Under the pieces are notes generated by a model. That model saw nothing but the letters and a program-made list of their open reading frames with translations, did not search any database and was not told where the DNA came from. From Nocardia sp. NBC_01730 (GTDB lineage: Bacteria; Actinomycetota; Actinomycetes; Mycobacteriales; Mycobacteriaceae): 64,000 nucleotides of DNA. The position numbers and the translations under genes were made by a program. Every line of letters begins with the position of its first letter. The first letter of the stretch is position 1. Positions 8,014 through 16,029 of the stretch are shown one piece after another. The stretch covers positions 8,556,001 through 8,620,000 of the forward strand of contig NZ_CP109162.1 of assembly GCF_035920445.1 (NCBI RefSeq). Reading direction: 5' to 3'.

Positions 8014-9480
8014 ATGCCCACCACCGTCACCTCGCCGCAGGTAGCCGTCAACGACATCGGCTCCGCCGAGGATTTCCTCGCCGCCATCGATGCCACGATC
8101 AAGTACTTCAACGACGGCGACATCGTCGAAGGAACCATCGTCAAGGTCGACCGCGACGAGGTCCTGCTCGACATCGGTTACAAGACCGAAGGCGTCATCC
8201 CCTCTCGTGAGCTCTCCATCAAGCACGACGTCGACCCTAACGAGGTCGTTTCCGTGGGTGATGAGGTCGAGGCGCTTGTTCTCACCAAGGAGGACAAGGA
8301 AGGCCGGCTGATCCTGTCGAAGAAGCGGGCGCAGTACGAGCGTGCGTGGGGCACCATCGAAGAGCTCAAGGAGAAGGACGAGGCCGTCAAGGGCACCGTC
8401 ATCGAGGTCGTCAAGGGCGGCCTGATCCTCGACATCGGCCTGCGCGGCTTCCTGCCCGCCTCGCTCGTCGAGATGCGGCGCGTCCGCGATCTCCAGCCGT
8501 ACGTCGGCAAGGAGATCGAGGCCAAGATCATCGAGCTGGACAAGAACCGCAACAATGTGGTGCTGTCCCGCCGCGCCTGGCTGGAGCAGACCCAGTCCGA
8601 GGTGCGCAGCGAGTTCCTGCACCAGCTGCAGAAGGGCCAGGTCCGCAAGGGTGTGGTCTCCTCGATCGTCAACTTCGGTGCCTTCGTGGACCTGGGTGGC
8701 GTCGACGGTCTGGTGCACGTCTCCGAGCTGTCCTGGAAGCACATCGACCACCCCTCCGAAGTTGTCGAGGTCGGCAACGAGGTCACCGTCGAGGTGCTCG
8801 ACGTCGACCTGGACCGCGAGCGGGTTTCGCTGTCGCTCAAGGCGACCCAGGAAGACCCGTGGCGTCAGTTCGCCCGTACTCACGCGATCGGCCAGATCGT
8901 GCCGGGCAAGGTCACCAAGCTGGTTCCGTTCGGTGCGTTCGTGCGCGTCGAAGAGGGCATCGAGGGCCTGGTGCACATCTCCGAGCTGGCCGAGCGCCAC
9001 GTGGAGGTTCCGGACCAGGTTGTCGCGGTCGGTGACGATGCGATGGTCAAGGTCATCGACATCGACCTGGAGCGTCGTCGGATCTCGCTGAGCCTCAAGC
9101 AGGCCAACGAGGACTACCACGCCGAGTTCGACCCGTCGAAGTACGGCATGGCCGACAGCTACGACGAACAGGGCAACTACATCTTCCCCGAGGGCTTCGA
9201 CCCCGACACAAACGAGTGGCTCGAGGGCTTCGACAAGCAGCGCGAGGAGTGGGAAGGCCGCTACGCCGAGGCGGAGCGTCGCCACAAGATGCACACCGCG
9301 CAGATGGAGAAGATGGCGGCCGACGCCGCGGCCGAGGCCGCGAACGGCGGCGGTGCATCGAACTACTCCTCCGAGAGCGGTGCGCAGGCTTCCTCCAGCC
9401 AGGCCGAGACCAGCGGCGGTTCGCTGGCCAGCGACGCCCAGCTGGCGGCCCTGCGGGAGAAGCTGTCCGGCAACGCCTGA
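8014..9480 (+). CDS. rpsA: 30S ribosomal protein S1
   Basis: The RNA-binding ribosomal protein S1 that helps load mRNA on the 30S subunit. The 488 residues carry four S1 (OB-fold) repeats, beginning near DGDIVEGTIVKVDRDEVLLDIGYKTEGVIP, KGTVIEVVKGGLILDIGLRGFLP, KGVVSSIVNFGAFVDLGGVDGLVH and PGKVTKLVPFGAFVRVEEGIEGLVH, followed by a flexible acidic, Ser/Ala-rich tail ending LAALREKLSGNA. The four-domain form is typical of actinobacteria and the sequence is very close to mycobacterial RpsA. ATG 8014 is chosen by alignment with that family (MPTTVTSPQVAVNDIG); GGAG lies 11 nt upstream. Its own terminator follows at 9494. Confidence 0.98.
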   Translation: MPTTVTSPQVAVNDIGSAEDFLAAIDATIKYFNDGDIVEGTIVKVDRDEVLLDIGYKTEGVIPSRELSIKHDVDPNEVVSVGDEVEALVLTKEDKEGRLILSKKRAQYERAWGTIEELKEKDEAVKGTVIEVVKGGLILDIGLRGFLPASLVEMRRVRDLQPYVGKEIEAKIIELDKNRNNVVLSRRAWLEQTQSEVRSEFLHQLQKGQVRKGVVSSIVNFGAFVDLGGVDGLVHVSELSWKHIDHPSEVVEVGNEVTVEVLDVDLDRERVSLSLKATQEDPWRQFARTHAIGQIVPGKVTKLVPFGAFVRVEEGIEGLVHISELAERHVEVPDQVVAVGDDAMVKVIDIDLERRRISLSLKQANEDYHAEFDPSKYGMADSYDEQGNYIFPEGFDPDTNEWLEGFDKQREEWEGRYAEAERRHKMHTAQMEKMAADAAAEAANGGGASNYSSESGAQASSSQAETSGGSLASDAQLAALREKLSGNA

Positions 9481-9493
9481 TCGGCATCAGCTG

Positions 9494-9540
9494 AACGATT
9501 GCGCCCCAACCGGGAAACCGGTTGGGGCGCAATCGTTTTC
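9494..9540 (+). terminator. Rho-independent terminator of rpsA
   Basis: Two 20-nt arms (9494-9513 and 9518-9537) are perfectly complementary around a GAAA loop, and the second arm runs into TTTT (9536-9539). It starts 13 nt after the rpsA stop and is the clearest intrinsic terminator in the window. Confidence 0.95.
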
Positions 9541-9580
9541 GGGGCTGTCCACAGCCACTCCGACTTGACGACAGCCCCGA
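9539..9580. terminator. Second inverted repeat between rpsA and the convergent gene
   Basis: The 11-nt arms TCGGGGCTGTC (9539-9549) and GACAGCCCCGA (9570-9580) are exact complements, directly after the rpsA terminator. It may end transcription of the minus-strand gene 9632-10210, although it has no U-tract on that strand. Confidence 0.5.
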
Positions 9581-9631
9581 GTAGGCCGTTGATCGGATCA
9601 GGAATGCGCCGCGCGGCTCGATCGCCCACCG

Positions 9632-10210
9632 TTACCGCCCTGCGGGGCGCCTACGCCGATGTGGCCTGCGTATGCCGCGCGAGGGCTTCGTCGTCCCGCG
9701 GCGCACCTCGGGGGGATCGGGCGGTGGTTCGGTCGCTTCGTGCGGTGCCACCATCTGCGCTGTCGTGAGCGCGACGACTTGAATCTCCTCCAAGCGCAGA
9801 CCGAGCGCGGCGAGCCGGGCGATCACGCCGAGCCGATGCTCCGGCAGGCCGGGGCGGATCGGCAGCGGATCCAGTCCGGGCCGACGCAGGACATACACCC
9901 TGCGCTCGGTGTCGAACACCACCGGCACTCCGTCCCGGATCGCCCGATACGCATCCAAATCCAGTGTGCTGTGCCGGATCGGGTCGATCATCAGCGCCGC
10001 GATGAGCTGCTCTGCCTGCCGCAGCCGCAACTCCCGATCCGGCGGGTCCAGATGCTCGACCCGCCGCTCGGCCCGCCACCGGTAGTCCTCCGTCGCGTGG
10101 CGCAGCAGATACCGGTGCCGTTCGATCTCGACCGCCAGCGCGATGAGCCGATCGTGGTCGACGGTGCGCGGGTCACCAGGGTCGGGCGTCGAAGCATGGA
10201 CATCGGGCAT
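9632..10210 (-). CDS. Hypothetical protein, charged, 192 residues
   Basis: No family is recognised. The frame starts at ATG 10210 with GGGAGG 4 nt upstream, a strong start signal; the longer frame to 10300 is not needed. The protein is rich in Arg, Glu and Leu, with a helical middle (DRLIALAVEIERHRYLLRHATEDYRWRAERRVEHL, LRLRQAEQLIAALMIDPIRHSTLDLDAYRAIRDG). A short strand-rich part follows (VPVVFDTERRVYVLRRPGL), and the tail is basic and Pro-rich (ending RRPHRRRRPAGR). There is no signal peptide or membrane segment. The basic tail suggests contact with nucleic acid or membrane lipid, but that is only inference. Confidence 0.75.
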   Translation of the reverse strand: MPDVHASTPDPGDPRTVDHDRLIALAVEIERHRYLLRHATEDYRWRAERRVEHLDPPDRELRLRQAEQLIAALMIDPIRHSTLDLDAYRAIRDGVPVVFDTERRVYVLRRPGLDPLPIRPGLPEHRLGVIARLAALGLRLEEIQVVALTTAQMVAPHEATEPPPDPPEVRRGTTKPSRGIRRPHRRRRPAGR

Positions 10211-10226
10211 GGTGCCTCCCTCGTTC

Positions 10227-10255
10227 GAGTTGCGGATTACGTTGAGTGGCAACTC
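10227..10255. promoter_or_regulatory. Inverted repeat just upstream of the 9632-10210 gene
   Basis: GAGTTGC (10227-10233) and GCAACTC (10249-10255) form a dyad with 15 bp between the arms, 17-45 bp before the start codon at 10210. It is placed where a repressor site would be. A second short hairpin, GGTCCG-N7-CGGACC, lies at 10291-10309. Confidence 0.3.
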
Positions 10256-10316
10256 GATCGACGTCCGACCGGCTCTGATTGTGCCGGAGGGGTCCGACAA
10301 AAACGGACCGGAGGGC

Positions 10317-10841
10317 TCAGCAGGGCGACAGCGGGTCGCATTTGGGATGGTCAGATGGCTTCAACGCGCCGCCGCCGATGACCAGGTCGGCGCCGACGAT
10401 GCTGCGGGCGTGGTCGGAGGCTGAGAAGGTGATCTGTGCGGCGACCTCCTCGGCTCGATCAAGCGCCCAGTGGTCATACCGATGGCGGCGGGCAACTGCG
10501 GAAGGAACTCCTCCCCCTGAGTGTCGTTGGCCGCGGCGATCTTTCCATCAGGGCCGTCGGCGAGCACGTTGAAGTCCGCGCCGCCGTCGTTGCTGACCAG
10601 CACGTCGATGCCGCCTATTCCGGTGAGCGCTTGCTCGACGAGCTCGCGCGCCCTCGGTGGTGGCAGGTCGACCCAGACCGCGGTGGCACCGGTGGCACGC
10701 AAACTCATCGGGTGATTGTGCGCGCGGCACCGACCACTCGCATGCCCTCCGCGACCAACGCCCGTGTGATTGCCAGGCATATGCCGCGGCCCGCCCCTGT
10801 GACGACGGCTGTTCGTCGGTAAGTCCTAGTTCCGTGGTCAT
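10317..10841 (-). pseudogene. Decayed short-chain dehydrogenase/reductase
   Basis: Pieces of one SDR appear in three frames. At the 5' end is the cofactor motif TAVVTGAGRGICLAITRAL followed by a stop. A second frame has ALTGIGGIDVLVSNDGGADFNVL and GMTTGRLIEP. A third gives EEVAAQITFSASDHARSIVGADLVIGGGAL, the usual SDR C-terminus. The glycine-rich GxxxGxG is therefore present, but about 90-100 residues in the middle, including the catalytic Ser and Tyr-x3-Lys, are missing. At least two frameshifts plus one internal deletion are needed to explain it. No function can remain. It sits directly after the intact NAD(P)-binding gene 10850-11527. Confidence 0.85.
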
Positions 10842-10849
10842 GCCCTCGC

Positions 10850-11527
10850 TCAGTAGCCGACGGTGAAGCGGCGTTGGATGAATCGGGGTTGCTCGACCTC
10901 GTCCAGGAGGGCGACCGCGACGTCCTCCGCCGAGATGTCTTCCGCACCGACGAGCAGTTGGTCGCCGCCGACGCGGAAGCGGCCGGTGCGGGCGCCGGGG
11001 TTGATCCGGCCGGACGACGGGCTGAGGTAGGTCCAATTGCGATTGGACAACCGATAGACGTTCAAGGCATCACGCAGCGCACGCACGACGTCGGCGTACT
11101 CCGCCGGTACGTCGAGGACGTCGGTGAGGCTACGGATGAATTCATCTCCGGTGTCGAGCAATTGCACGCCAGGTGCGACCTCCAGGCTGCCCGCGCCGCC
11201 GACCGTGATCAGCCGCACGCGCGGTTGCTGGTTGAGTGCGGCGACCATCGCGTGTGCGCCAGCCACGAAATTGCCCGCGTTGGCGATGGTGTCCGCGATG
11301 CCGTGTCCCGCGTTCACCGCGCTGACGACCACGTCCACGCCCGCGATGGCCGACGCGATGCTGTCGGCATCCAGCCAATCGGCGACCGTCCACGCCGCGT
11401 TCCCCCGCTCGGCGGGGAACCGCGCGGCATCGCGCGTGAACGCGGTGACCTGATGCCCACGCCGCTGTGCCTCGGCGACGACACGCGCGCCGATGACGCC
11501 GGTCGCCCCGAAAACTCCGATATCCAC
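10850..11527 (-). CDS. NAD(P)H-binding Rossmann protein (atypical SDR/NmrA-like)
   Basis: An oxidoreductase-like protein of 225 residues. The N-terminal MDIGVFGATGVIGARVVAEAQRRGHQVTAFTRD is the atypical-SDR dinucleotide motif (GATGxIG). A second strand with an Asp (TVADWLDADSIASAIAGVDVVVSAV) and the conserved NWTYLSPS segment match the NAD(P)-binding family PF13460. The classical Tyr-x3-Lys is absent, as usual in that family. The third codon, GTG at 11527, is chosen because GGGAG lies 5 nt before it; GTG 11533 overlaps the SD. It is divergent from a TetR gene, which probably represses it. The substrate is unknown. Confidence 0.86.
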   Translation of the reverse strand: MDIGVFGATGVIGARVVAEAQRRGHQVTAFTRDAARFPAERGNAAWTVADWLDADSIASAIAGVDVVVSAVNAGHGIADTIANAGNFVAGAHAMVAALNQQPRVRLITVGGAGSLEVAPGVQLLDTGDEFIRSLTDVLDVPAEYADVVRALRDALNVYRLSNRNWTYLSPSSGRINPGARTGRFRVGGDQLLVGAEDISAEDVAVALLDEVEQPRFIQRRFTVGY

Positions 11528-11550
11528 CAGCACTCCCTAAACATTGGTGA

Positions 11551-11576
11551 GTTACTACACGCTGTTCAGTAACAGC
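11551..11576. promoter_or_regulatory. Candidate TetR operator between the divergent genes
   Basis: Two overlapping dyads: GTTACT (11551-11556) with AGTAAC (11568-11573), and GCTGTT-CAGT-AACAGC (11561-11576). They lie in the 86-bp gap between the NAD(P)-binding gene and the TetR gene. ACGCTGT recurs once more near 11595, just before the TetR -10 candidate TAGAGT (11601-11606). Confidence 0.5.
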
Positions 11577-11613
11577 ACAGCTGATATTAGCCAAACGCTG
11601 TAGAGTGTCAACC

Positions 11614-12315
11614 GTGGCCGAGGTCGTGAAGAGTCGTAGAGAGCGCCTGCGTGAGCAGGCGTCGGGGGATATCAAGACGATCGCGATGCGCCTGCTGGCC
11701 GAAGGCGGTCCCGATGCCATTTCGCTCCGCGCCATCGCTCGTGAGATGGGCATGACTGCCGGCGCGATCTATGGCTACTACACCACCCGCGACGACCTGA
11801 TCTCCACACTCATTTCCGACGTGTACACGGCCCTGGTCGACCGGCTGGAGTCGGCGCGTGACGCCGTTCCCGGGGCCGACCCGGCCGGGCGCATCATGGC
11901 CTGGGGTGAAGCCGTTCGCGGCTGGGCGGTCGAGCGGCCCGCCGAGTTCCGGCTCATCTACGGTGATCCGGTGCCCGGCTACCAGGCGCCGCCGGGCGGC
12001 CCGGCCGCGGAAGCCGAATTGCGTGCGTGCACCGGCCTGATCGGACTCGCGGCGGCCGCATGGCCGCGCGCCGCGACACGGCAGACCATCGGCGACTCCA
12101 CATGGTCGGACTTCGATGCGGGCCTGGTCGAGCATGTCCGCGCCGAGTTCCCAGCACTGCCGCCCGCGGCGATCGGCCTCGCCCTGCGGATGTGGGGTCG
12201 GATGCACGGCCTGATCGCGCTCGAGGTGTACGGTCACCTGCGTCCGCAGGCGCAGGATCCCGCAAAGCTTTTTCGCACCGAGATGCTCGACCTGGTTCGC
12301 TCGCTCGGGCTGTAG
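11614..12315 (+). CDS. TetR/AcrR-family transcriptional regulator
   Basis: A one-component repressor of about 233 residues. The helix-turn-helix is DIKTIAMRLLAEGGPDAISLRAIAREMGMTAGAIYGYYTTRDDLISTLISD (about residues 20-70). The rest is an all-helical ligand domain of the TetR C-terminal WHG-like type (TetR_C_25-like), ending LFRTEMLDLVRSLGL. The start is taken at GTG 11614 because a TAGAGT box ends 7 nt upstream, which would make the transcript leaderless; GTG 11605 overlaps that box. It is divergent from 10850-11527 and is the likely controller of that gene and of its own. Confidence 0.9.
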   Translation: MAEVVKSRRERLREQASGDIKTIAMRLLAEGGPDAISLRAIAREMGMTAGAIYGYYTTRDDLISTLISDVYTALVDRLESARDAVPGADPAGRIMAWGEAVRGWAVERPAEFRLIYGDPVPGYQAPPGGPAAEAELRACTGLIGLAAAAWPRAATRQTIGDSTWSDFDAGLVEHVRAEFPALPPAAIGLALRMWGRMHGLIALEVYGHLRPQAQDPAKLFRTEMLDLVRSLGL

Positions 12316-13054
12316 GCCGCGTTTCGTGCGCGAGCGTCAGTGCGGGAACCGAGGACCCGGCGCGCAATCGCGCACGACGGAGCCGAGCCCCGGTGCGGCG
12401 CAGGCCCAGCGGCCTCGTTCGCGCATACGAATGGCCCAGCCTGGCGAGGGCTGGGCCACCGTCTACGGGAGAGTTCAGGCCGCGGCGGCAGGTACCCAAC
12501 GGACCGCGGGTGCGGTCGGACGTCTCCGCAGGGTCCCGAAACTGTGTCGGGCGGGACTGACGAACGCGGTGAACCATGAGCGGCGGTGCTCGGCTAGCGC
12601 CGCGGCGACGGCGGGGATCTGAATGCAGTGCACTCGACCCGCCCTACCCAGGCGGTGGCGACCCGTCGGGTTGATTCTGGTGCCCAATGATGTTCCTTTG
12701 CTTTGCTGGTGCTGGCCTGGAGCGCCACGGCGAAGATTAGCCGAACCAAACAGCTCGACAGAGTATTTTACGGACGTAATTGCCTCGGCGTGTCGGAAAG
12801 TTGTCGCTGGCAAACCGGAACCGGCCGGAAATGTTGCGAATTGGTCTCGGCGCAGTCACGGATCGGGCAAATGGCAGCCGGAGTGGTGAAATACGTGAAC
12901 GCATCGGGTAATCCACCGGATTACACCACCGATGGCCGCCAATCGCATCCGGCGGCGCAGCTCCAGTGTCCGAACCATGCCGACGGCAAGGCGTGCGTAC
13001 GGCTGGGTCGGGGCAGCGGACGGCCGGTCGGCGCCCGGATGAAAGACTGGTCGA
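12316..13054. other. 739-bp intergenic region with one hairpin and no confident gene
   Basis: No frame here has both a believable start and coding composition over its length. The best candidate is a short minus-strand frame ending at 12475, about 52 codons from a GTG near 12633 (..AALAEHRRSWFTAFVSPARHSFGTLRR..), with moderately GC-rich third positions. The stretch 12680-12900 is clearly more AT-rich than its surroundings. A 9-bp hairpin, GGCCCAGCC (12433-12441) with GGCTGGGCC (12449-12457), could terminate that small transcript or the TetR mRNA. Confidence 0.45.
12433..12457. terminator. Hairpin, possible terminator without U-tract
   Basis: GGCCCAGCC and GGCTGGGCC are exact complements around TGGCGAG, about 120 nt after the TetR stop. 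Its direction is undetermined. Confidence 0.45.
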
Positions 13055-14251
13055 ATGTTACGGGTCGGCCTCACCGGAGGCATGGGAGCGGGCAAGTCGA
13101 CGGTGGCGCGGGCACTCGCAGACCTCGGCGCGGTGGTCATCGATTCCGATCTGATCGCCAGGGAGGTGGTGGCGCCTGGCACCGAGGGGCTCGCGGCACT
13201 GGTCGAGGCGTTCGGTGCGGGCATTCTTGCCGCGGATGGCACCTTGGATCGTCCCGCACTCGCGGCCAAGGCATTCGGTGACGACGTGGCACGCGCGAAA
13301 CTGAATTCCGTCACCCACCCGCTGGTCGGAAAGCGCACCGCGGAATTGATTTCCGCAGCGCCGTCGGACGCCATTGTCGTCCAGGATATTCCCCTGCTGG
13401 TGGAAAATGGTCTCGCGTCATTGATGAATCTCGTTCTAGTGGTCGATGTCGACGCCGAAACGCGTATTCGCCGTTTAGCCGAATTTCGCGGCGTTGCCGA
13501 ATCCGATGCGCGGGCGCGCATTTCGGCGCAAGCCACCGACGAGCAGCGGCGCGCCGTTGCCGACGTATTGCTCGACAACAGCGGCGGTCCCGGCGAGGTC
13601 GCCGCCGTGGTGCGCGGGCTGTGGGACGAGCGGCTGGTGCCCTTCGAACGCAACCTGCGCACCGGGACGCCCGCCCGTCGCAGCACGGTGCGGATCGTGC
13701 CCCCGGATCCGGAGTGGCCCGCGCAGGCGCAGCGGCTGATCGCCCGGCTGTGGGTGGCCTGCGGTGCGGCCGCGTCACGGATCGACCACATCGGCTCGAC
13801 CTCCGTGCCGGACCTGCCCGCCAAGGACGTGATCGATCTGCAGATCACGGTCGCGGACCTGGCCACGGCCGACGGGTTGCGGGACGCGCTCGGCGCGGCC
13901 GGATTCCCGGCGCGGCCGGAGAACACCAGCGACAACCCTAAGCCCACTCCGCAGGATCCGGCGGTCGCCGACCTCGCACTGTGGGCTAAGCGGTTCCACC
14001 AGAACGCCGACCCGGGCCGGTTGGCCAACGTGCACGTGCGGGTCGAGGGGACGCCGGGCCAACAGTTCGCGCTGCGTTTTCGCGACTGGCTGCGCGCCGA
14101 CGCCGCCGCTCGCGCGGAGTACCTCGAGGTGAAGCGCGAGGGAGAGGCCGAGGCGGCCGGGCTGACTGGCGAAGAGGCAATGCTGGCCTACTACGAGGTC
14201 AAGGAGCCCTGGTTCGACGCGGCCTTCGCGCGCGCCTTGCGGGACAGCTAG
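13055..14251 (+). CDS. coaE: Dephospho-CoA kinase fused to a GrpB (UPF0157) domain
   Basis: The last enzyme of coenzyme A synthesis: it phosphorylates the 3'-hydroxyl of dephospho-CoA. The kinase domain, residues 1 to about 195, has the P-loop GGMGAGKS (8-15), VIDSDLIAREV for substrate, VTHPLVGKR and the lid region RRLAEFRGVAESDARARISAQA. Residues 210-398 form a GrpB/UPF0157 domain (ASRIDHIGSTSVPDLPAKDVIDLQI; GEEAMLAYYEVKEPW), related to nucleotidyltransferases. The fusion makes it 398 residues instead of about 200, as in mycobacterial CoaE, where I recall the extra domain being linked to folding or regulation. ATG 13055 has only a weak SD. Confidence 0.96.
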   Translation: MLRVGLTGGMGAGKSTVARALADLGAVVIDSDLIAREVVAPGTEGLAALVEAFGAGILAADGTLDRPALAAKAFGDDVARAKLNSVTHPLVGKRTAELISAAPSDAIVVQDIPLLVENGLASLMNLVLVVDVDAETRIRRLAEFRGVAESDARARISAQATDEQRRAVADVLLDNSGGPGEVAAVVRGLWDERLVPFERNLRTGTPARRSTVRIVPPDPEWPAQAQRLIARLWVACGAAASRIDHIGSTSVPDLPAKDVIDLQITVADLATADGLRDALGAAGFPARPENTSDNPKPTPQDPAVADLALWAKRFHQNADPGRLANVHVRVEGTPGQQFALRFRDWLRADAAARAEYLEVKREGEAEAAGLTGEEAMLAYYEVKEPWFDAAFARALRDS

Positions 14252-14439
14252 CGCCGCACTGCCGTGGCGAGGTGGTCCAGGCTCTGGCCCCAGCCTTCCT
14301 CGGCGCCGTCCTCGTGACTGAGTGGACGGGGCGTCAGCAGGTGGAACGACATGGTGCTCTTGCCGTCCATGGCATCGGGAAGTCCGTCAGGCCGGACCCG
14401 GCTGGGGCGCACCACGATTCGCTCCATGCCGGGTGCCAT
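14248..14439 (-). pseudogene. C-terminal remnant of an SRPBCC/AHSA1-type protein
   Basis: A 63-codon frame whose last part (DAMDGKSTMSFHLLTPRPLSHEDGAEEGWGQSLDHLATAVRR) matches the end of START-like SRPBCC proteins: a strand with MDGKSTM and the C-terminal helix GWGQSLDHLA. The N-terminal two thirds of the roughly 150-residue fold are missing. Its stop overlaps the coaE stop on the other strand. It is probably a deletion remnant. Confidence 0.6.
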
Positions 14440-14458
14440 TCGTCGGATCGGAGGGCGT

Positions 14459-14983
14459 CTACATCCAGGTCAGGGTGATGCCGAGGGACTCCATCCAGCC
14501 CTCGAAGGTGTGGCCGTTGGCGGCGATGCCGTCGATCGCCGCGGCCGCGTGCTGCATGGCGGCCTCCGCCTCGCCGAGCCTGATCAGGCCGGCGGCATGC
14601 GCGGCGAGCAACTCGTCGACATCGAGCAGCTGGGTCTCGCGCGTCGAGCGCACGACGATGTCCAGGTAGTGGTCGACCGACTTCCACTTCTTCGGCCCGA
14701 CCACGCTGAATTCGCCGAGGTCGAGGTAGTAGTCCTGGTCGCGCTGATGGGCCGGGTGATAGTGGAACACGGTCGCGCGGATGGACAGCTCCGGCAGCAG
14801 CCAGGACTCGAGGTAGTGGAACTGTGGATGATCCGAGGTGCGCGCCATGTACAGACCCCACGGCTCGGCGTGGTACCGCTCGACCGGCCGCACGAAGCCT
14901 TTCGGGTCGGTGTTGGTCAGGTCCGCGAGGTTGAAGTACTCCACTTTCGGGCGGTGCACGTCGACGGAAGGTGCCTGCGTCAT
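14459..14983 (-). CDS. DUF402 domain protein
   Basis: A 174-residue cytoplasmic protein of the DUF402/FomD-like fold. Recognisable parts are [41 protein letters not shown], the core [28 protein letters not shown] and a C-terminal helix with GIAANGHTFEGWMESLGITLTWM. The acidic residues of the DUF402 metal-binding centre ([14 protein letters not shown]) are kept. Some relatives are nucleoside diphosphate/triphosphate phosphatases; whether this one is cannot be told from sequence. ATG 14983 is chosen; the longer frame to 15082 is non-coding in composition. The next gene upstream is a paralogue. Confidence 0.82.
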   Translation of the reverse strand: MTQAPSVDVHRPKVEYFNLADLTNTDPKGFVRPVERYHAEPWGLYMARTSDHPQFHYLESWLLPELSIRATVFHYHPAHQRDQDYYLDLGEFSVVGPKKWKSVDHYLDIVVRSTRETQLLDVDELLAAHAAGLIRLGEAEAAMQHAAAAIDGIAANGHTFEGWMESLGITLTWM

Positions 14984-15042
14984 GCGTCCAGAATCTACCG
15001 CCGCGACGACTCCGTCGAGTCGAGCGCCGGTGACCGGCGGGT

Positions 15043-15672
15043 TTACAACCAGGTGAGTGTGATGCCGTGGGTGGCGAGCCACTCCTCGACGCAGTGGTCG
15101 TGCGCGGCCAGCCCGTCCAGCGCTGCCGTGGCGCGCTCGACGGCCCGGTGCGCCTGCGCCGTGTCGACCAGGCCGGCCGCGTGCGCGGCGAGCAACTCGC
15201 CGACGCCGAGGAGTTCGGCAGTGCGGCCGCGGCGCACCACGATGTCCAAGTAGTGGTCCACCGCCTTCCAGCGCTTAGGGCCGAGCTGGGTGAACTCGCC
15301 GATGTCGAGGCGATAGTCCGGGTCCCTGTGGTGTGCCGGGTTGCGCCGCGCGACCGTCGCGCGCAGCGAAAGCCCTGGCAGCAGCCAGGATTCGAGATAG
15401 TGTGAGCTGGGGCCGTCGACAGCGCGCGCCATGTACAGGCCCCACGGCTCGACATGGAAACGCTCGACCGGCCGGACGAAGCCCTTGGCGTCGGTGTTGG
15501 TGAGGTGGTCGAGGTTGAAGAACTCGACTCTGGGCCGGTGTGGGGTTGGGGTGGCCGGGCCGGGTGGTGTGATCGCGGTGGAGGGAACCACCGCGCGGAG
15601 ATCTCTTGCGACATACCCGGCAAGGCCGGTGACGGCCGGCACGGCGACGAGCAATGGAATCAGACCAGTCAT
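15043..15672 (-). CDS. DUF402 paralogue with an N-terminal membrane segment
   Basis: A 209-residue paralogue of the neighbouring DUF402 gene, sharing [71 protein letters not shown] and the GITLTWL end. It differs by about 35 extra N-terminal residues that include a hydrophobic stretch ([22 protein letters not shown]), probably a membrane anchor or uncleaved signal. AAGGAC stands before ATG 15672. The two genes are in the same direction, about 60 bp apart, so they look like a tandem duplication in which one copy gained a membrane anchor. Confidence 0.83.
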   Translation of the reverse strand: MTGLIPLLVAVPAVTGLAGYVARDLRAVVPSTAITPPGPATPTPHRPRVEFFNLDHLTNTDAKGFVRPVERFHVEPWGLYMARAVDGPSSHYLESWLLPGLSLRATVARRNPAHHRDPDYRLDIGEFTQLGPKRWKAVDHYLDIVVRRGRTAELLGVGELLAAHAAGLVDTAQAHRAVERATAALDGLAAHDHCVEEWLATHGITLTWL

Positions 15673-15964
15673 AGCTCTTGTCCTTCACCACATCCGAATA
15701 ACCAATTCAGGTTACACCCGAGACGGGGTCGCCGCGGGGTTCCCGATGTGTTTCCGAATACGAAATACGTTGCCGCAACGGACATTTCGGGCAGATGGCG
15801 GTTTGCGTCGATAGTACTCCCCTGGACTGTGAGAACGCTGTGCGCACCCGCTCCGAACGTCGTGCTGCCGACTGGATTCCGGTCCGGCGCCGGGCACCCG
15901 GTGGTCGCCGTTTCCGACGGCCTCGCCGCGGCGTCCGTATCGAGCCGATGCGGCGGCCGTGATC

Positions 15965-15994
15965 CGTCGCACGGGCCGCCGTCGCACGGGCCGC
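15965..15994. repeat. Perfect 15-bp tandem duplication upstream of uvrB
   Basis: CGTCGCACGGGCCGC occurs twice head to tail (15965-15979 and 15980-15994), just 6 bp before the uvrB promoter motif. Probably a recent slippage duplication. Confidence 0.8.
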
Positions 15995-16000
15995 GAAATC

Positions 16001-16022
16001 TGTCGGTGGCTGGGCCTAGGCT
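16001..16022 (+). promoter_or_regulatory. RecA-independent DNA-damage promoter of uvrB (PafBC-type)
   Basis: TGTCGGTG (16001-16008), 8 bp, then the -10 box TAGGCT (16017-16022). This matches the mycobacterial RecA-NDp motif tTGTCRGTG-N8-TAnnnT, recognised with the activator PafBC. The A of ATG 16030 lies 8 nt after the box, so the mRNA would be leaderless. The same element stands before uvrA. Confidence 0.85.
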
Positions 16023-16029
16023 GATGAGC

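Noticed and set aside
12703..13281. 192-codon plus-strand frame overlapping the coaE start
   Set aside because: It runs out of frame through conserved CoaE P-loop sequence; no similarity or SD.
15841..16000. LexA/SOS box upstream of uvrB
   Set aside because: CGAACG near 15853 lacks the paired GTTCG half at the right spacing; the RecA-NDp motif explains damage control better.
15454..16029. In-frame N-terminal extension of uvrB by 192 codons
   Set aside because: It has no family similarity, crosses the damage promoter and lacks an SD; MAFATE at 16030 matches mycobacterial UvrB.
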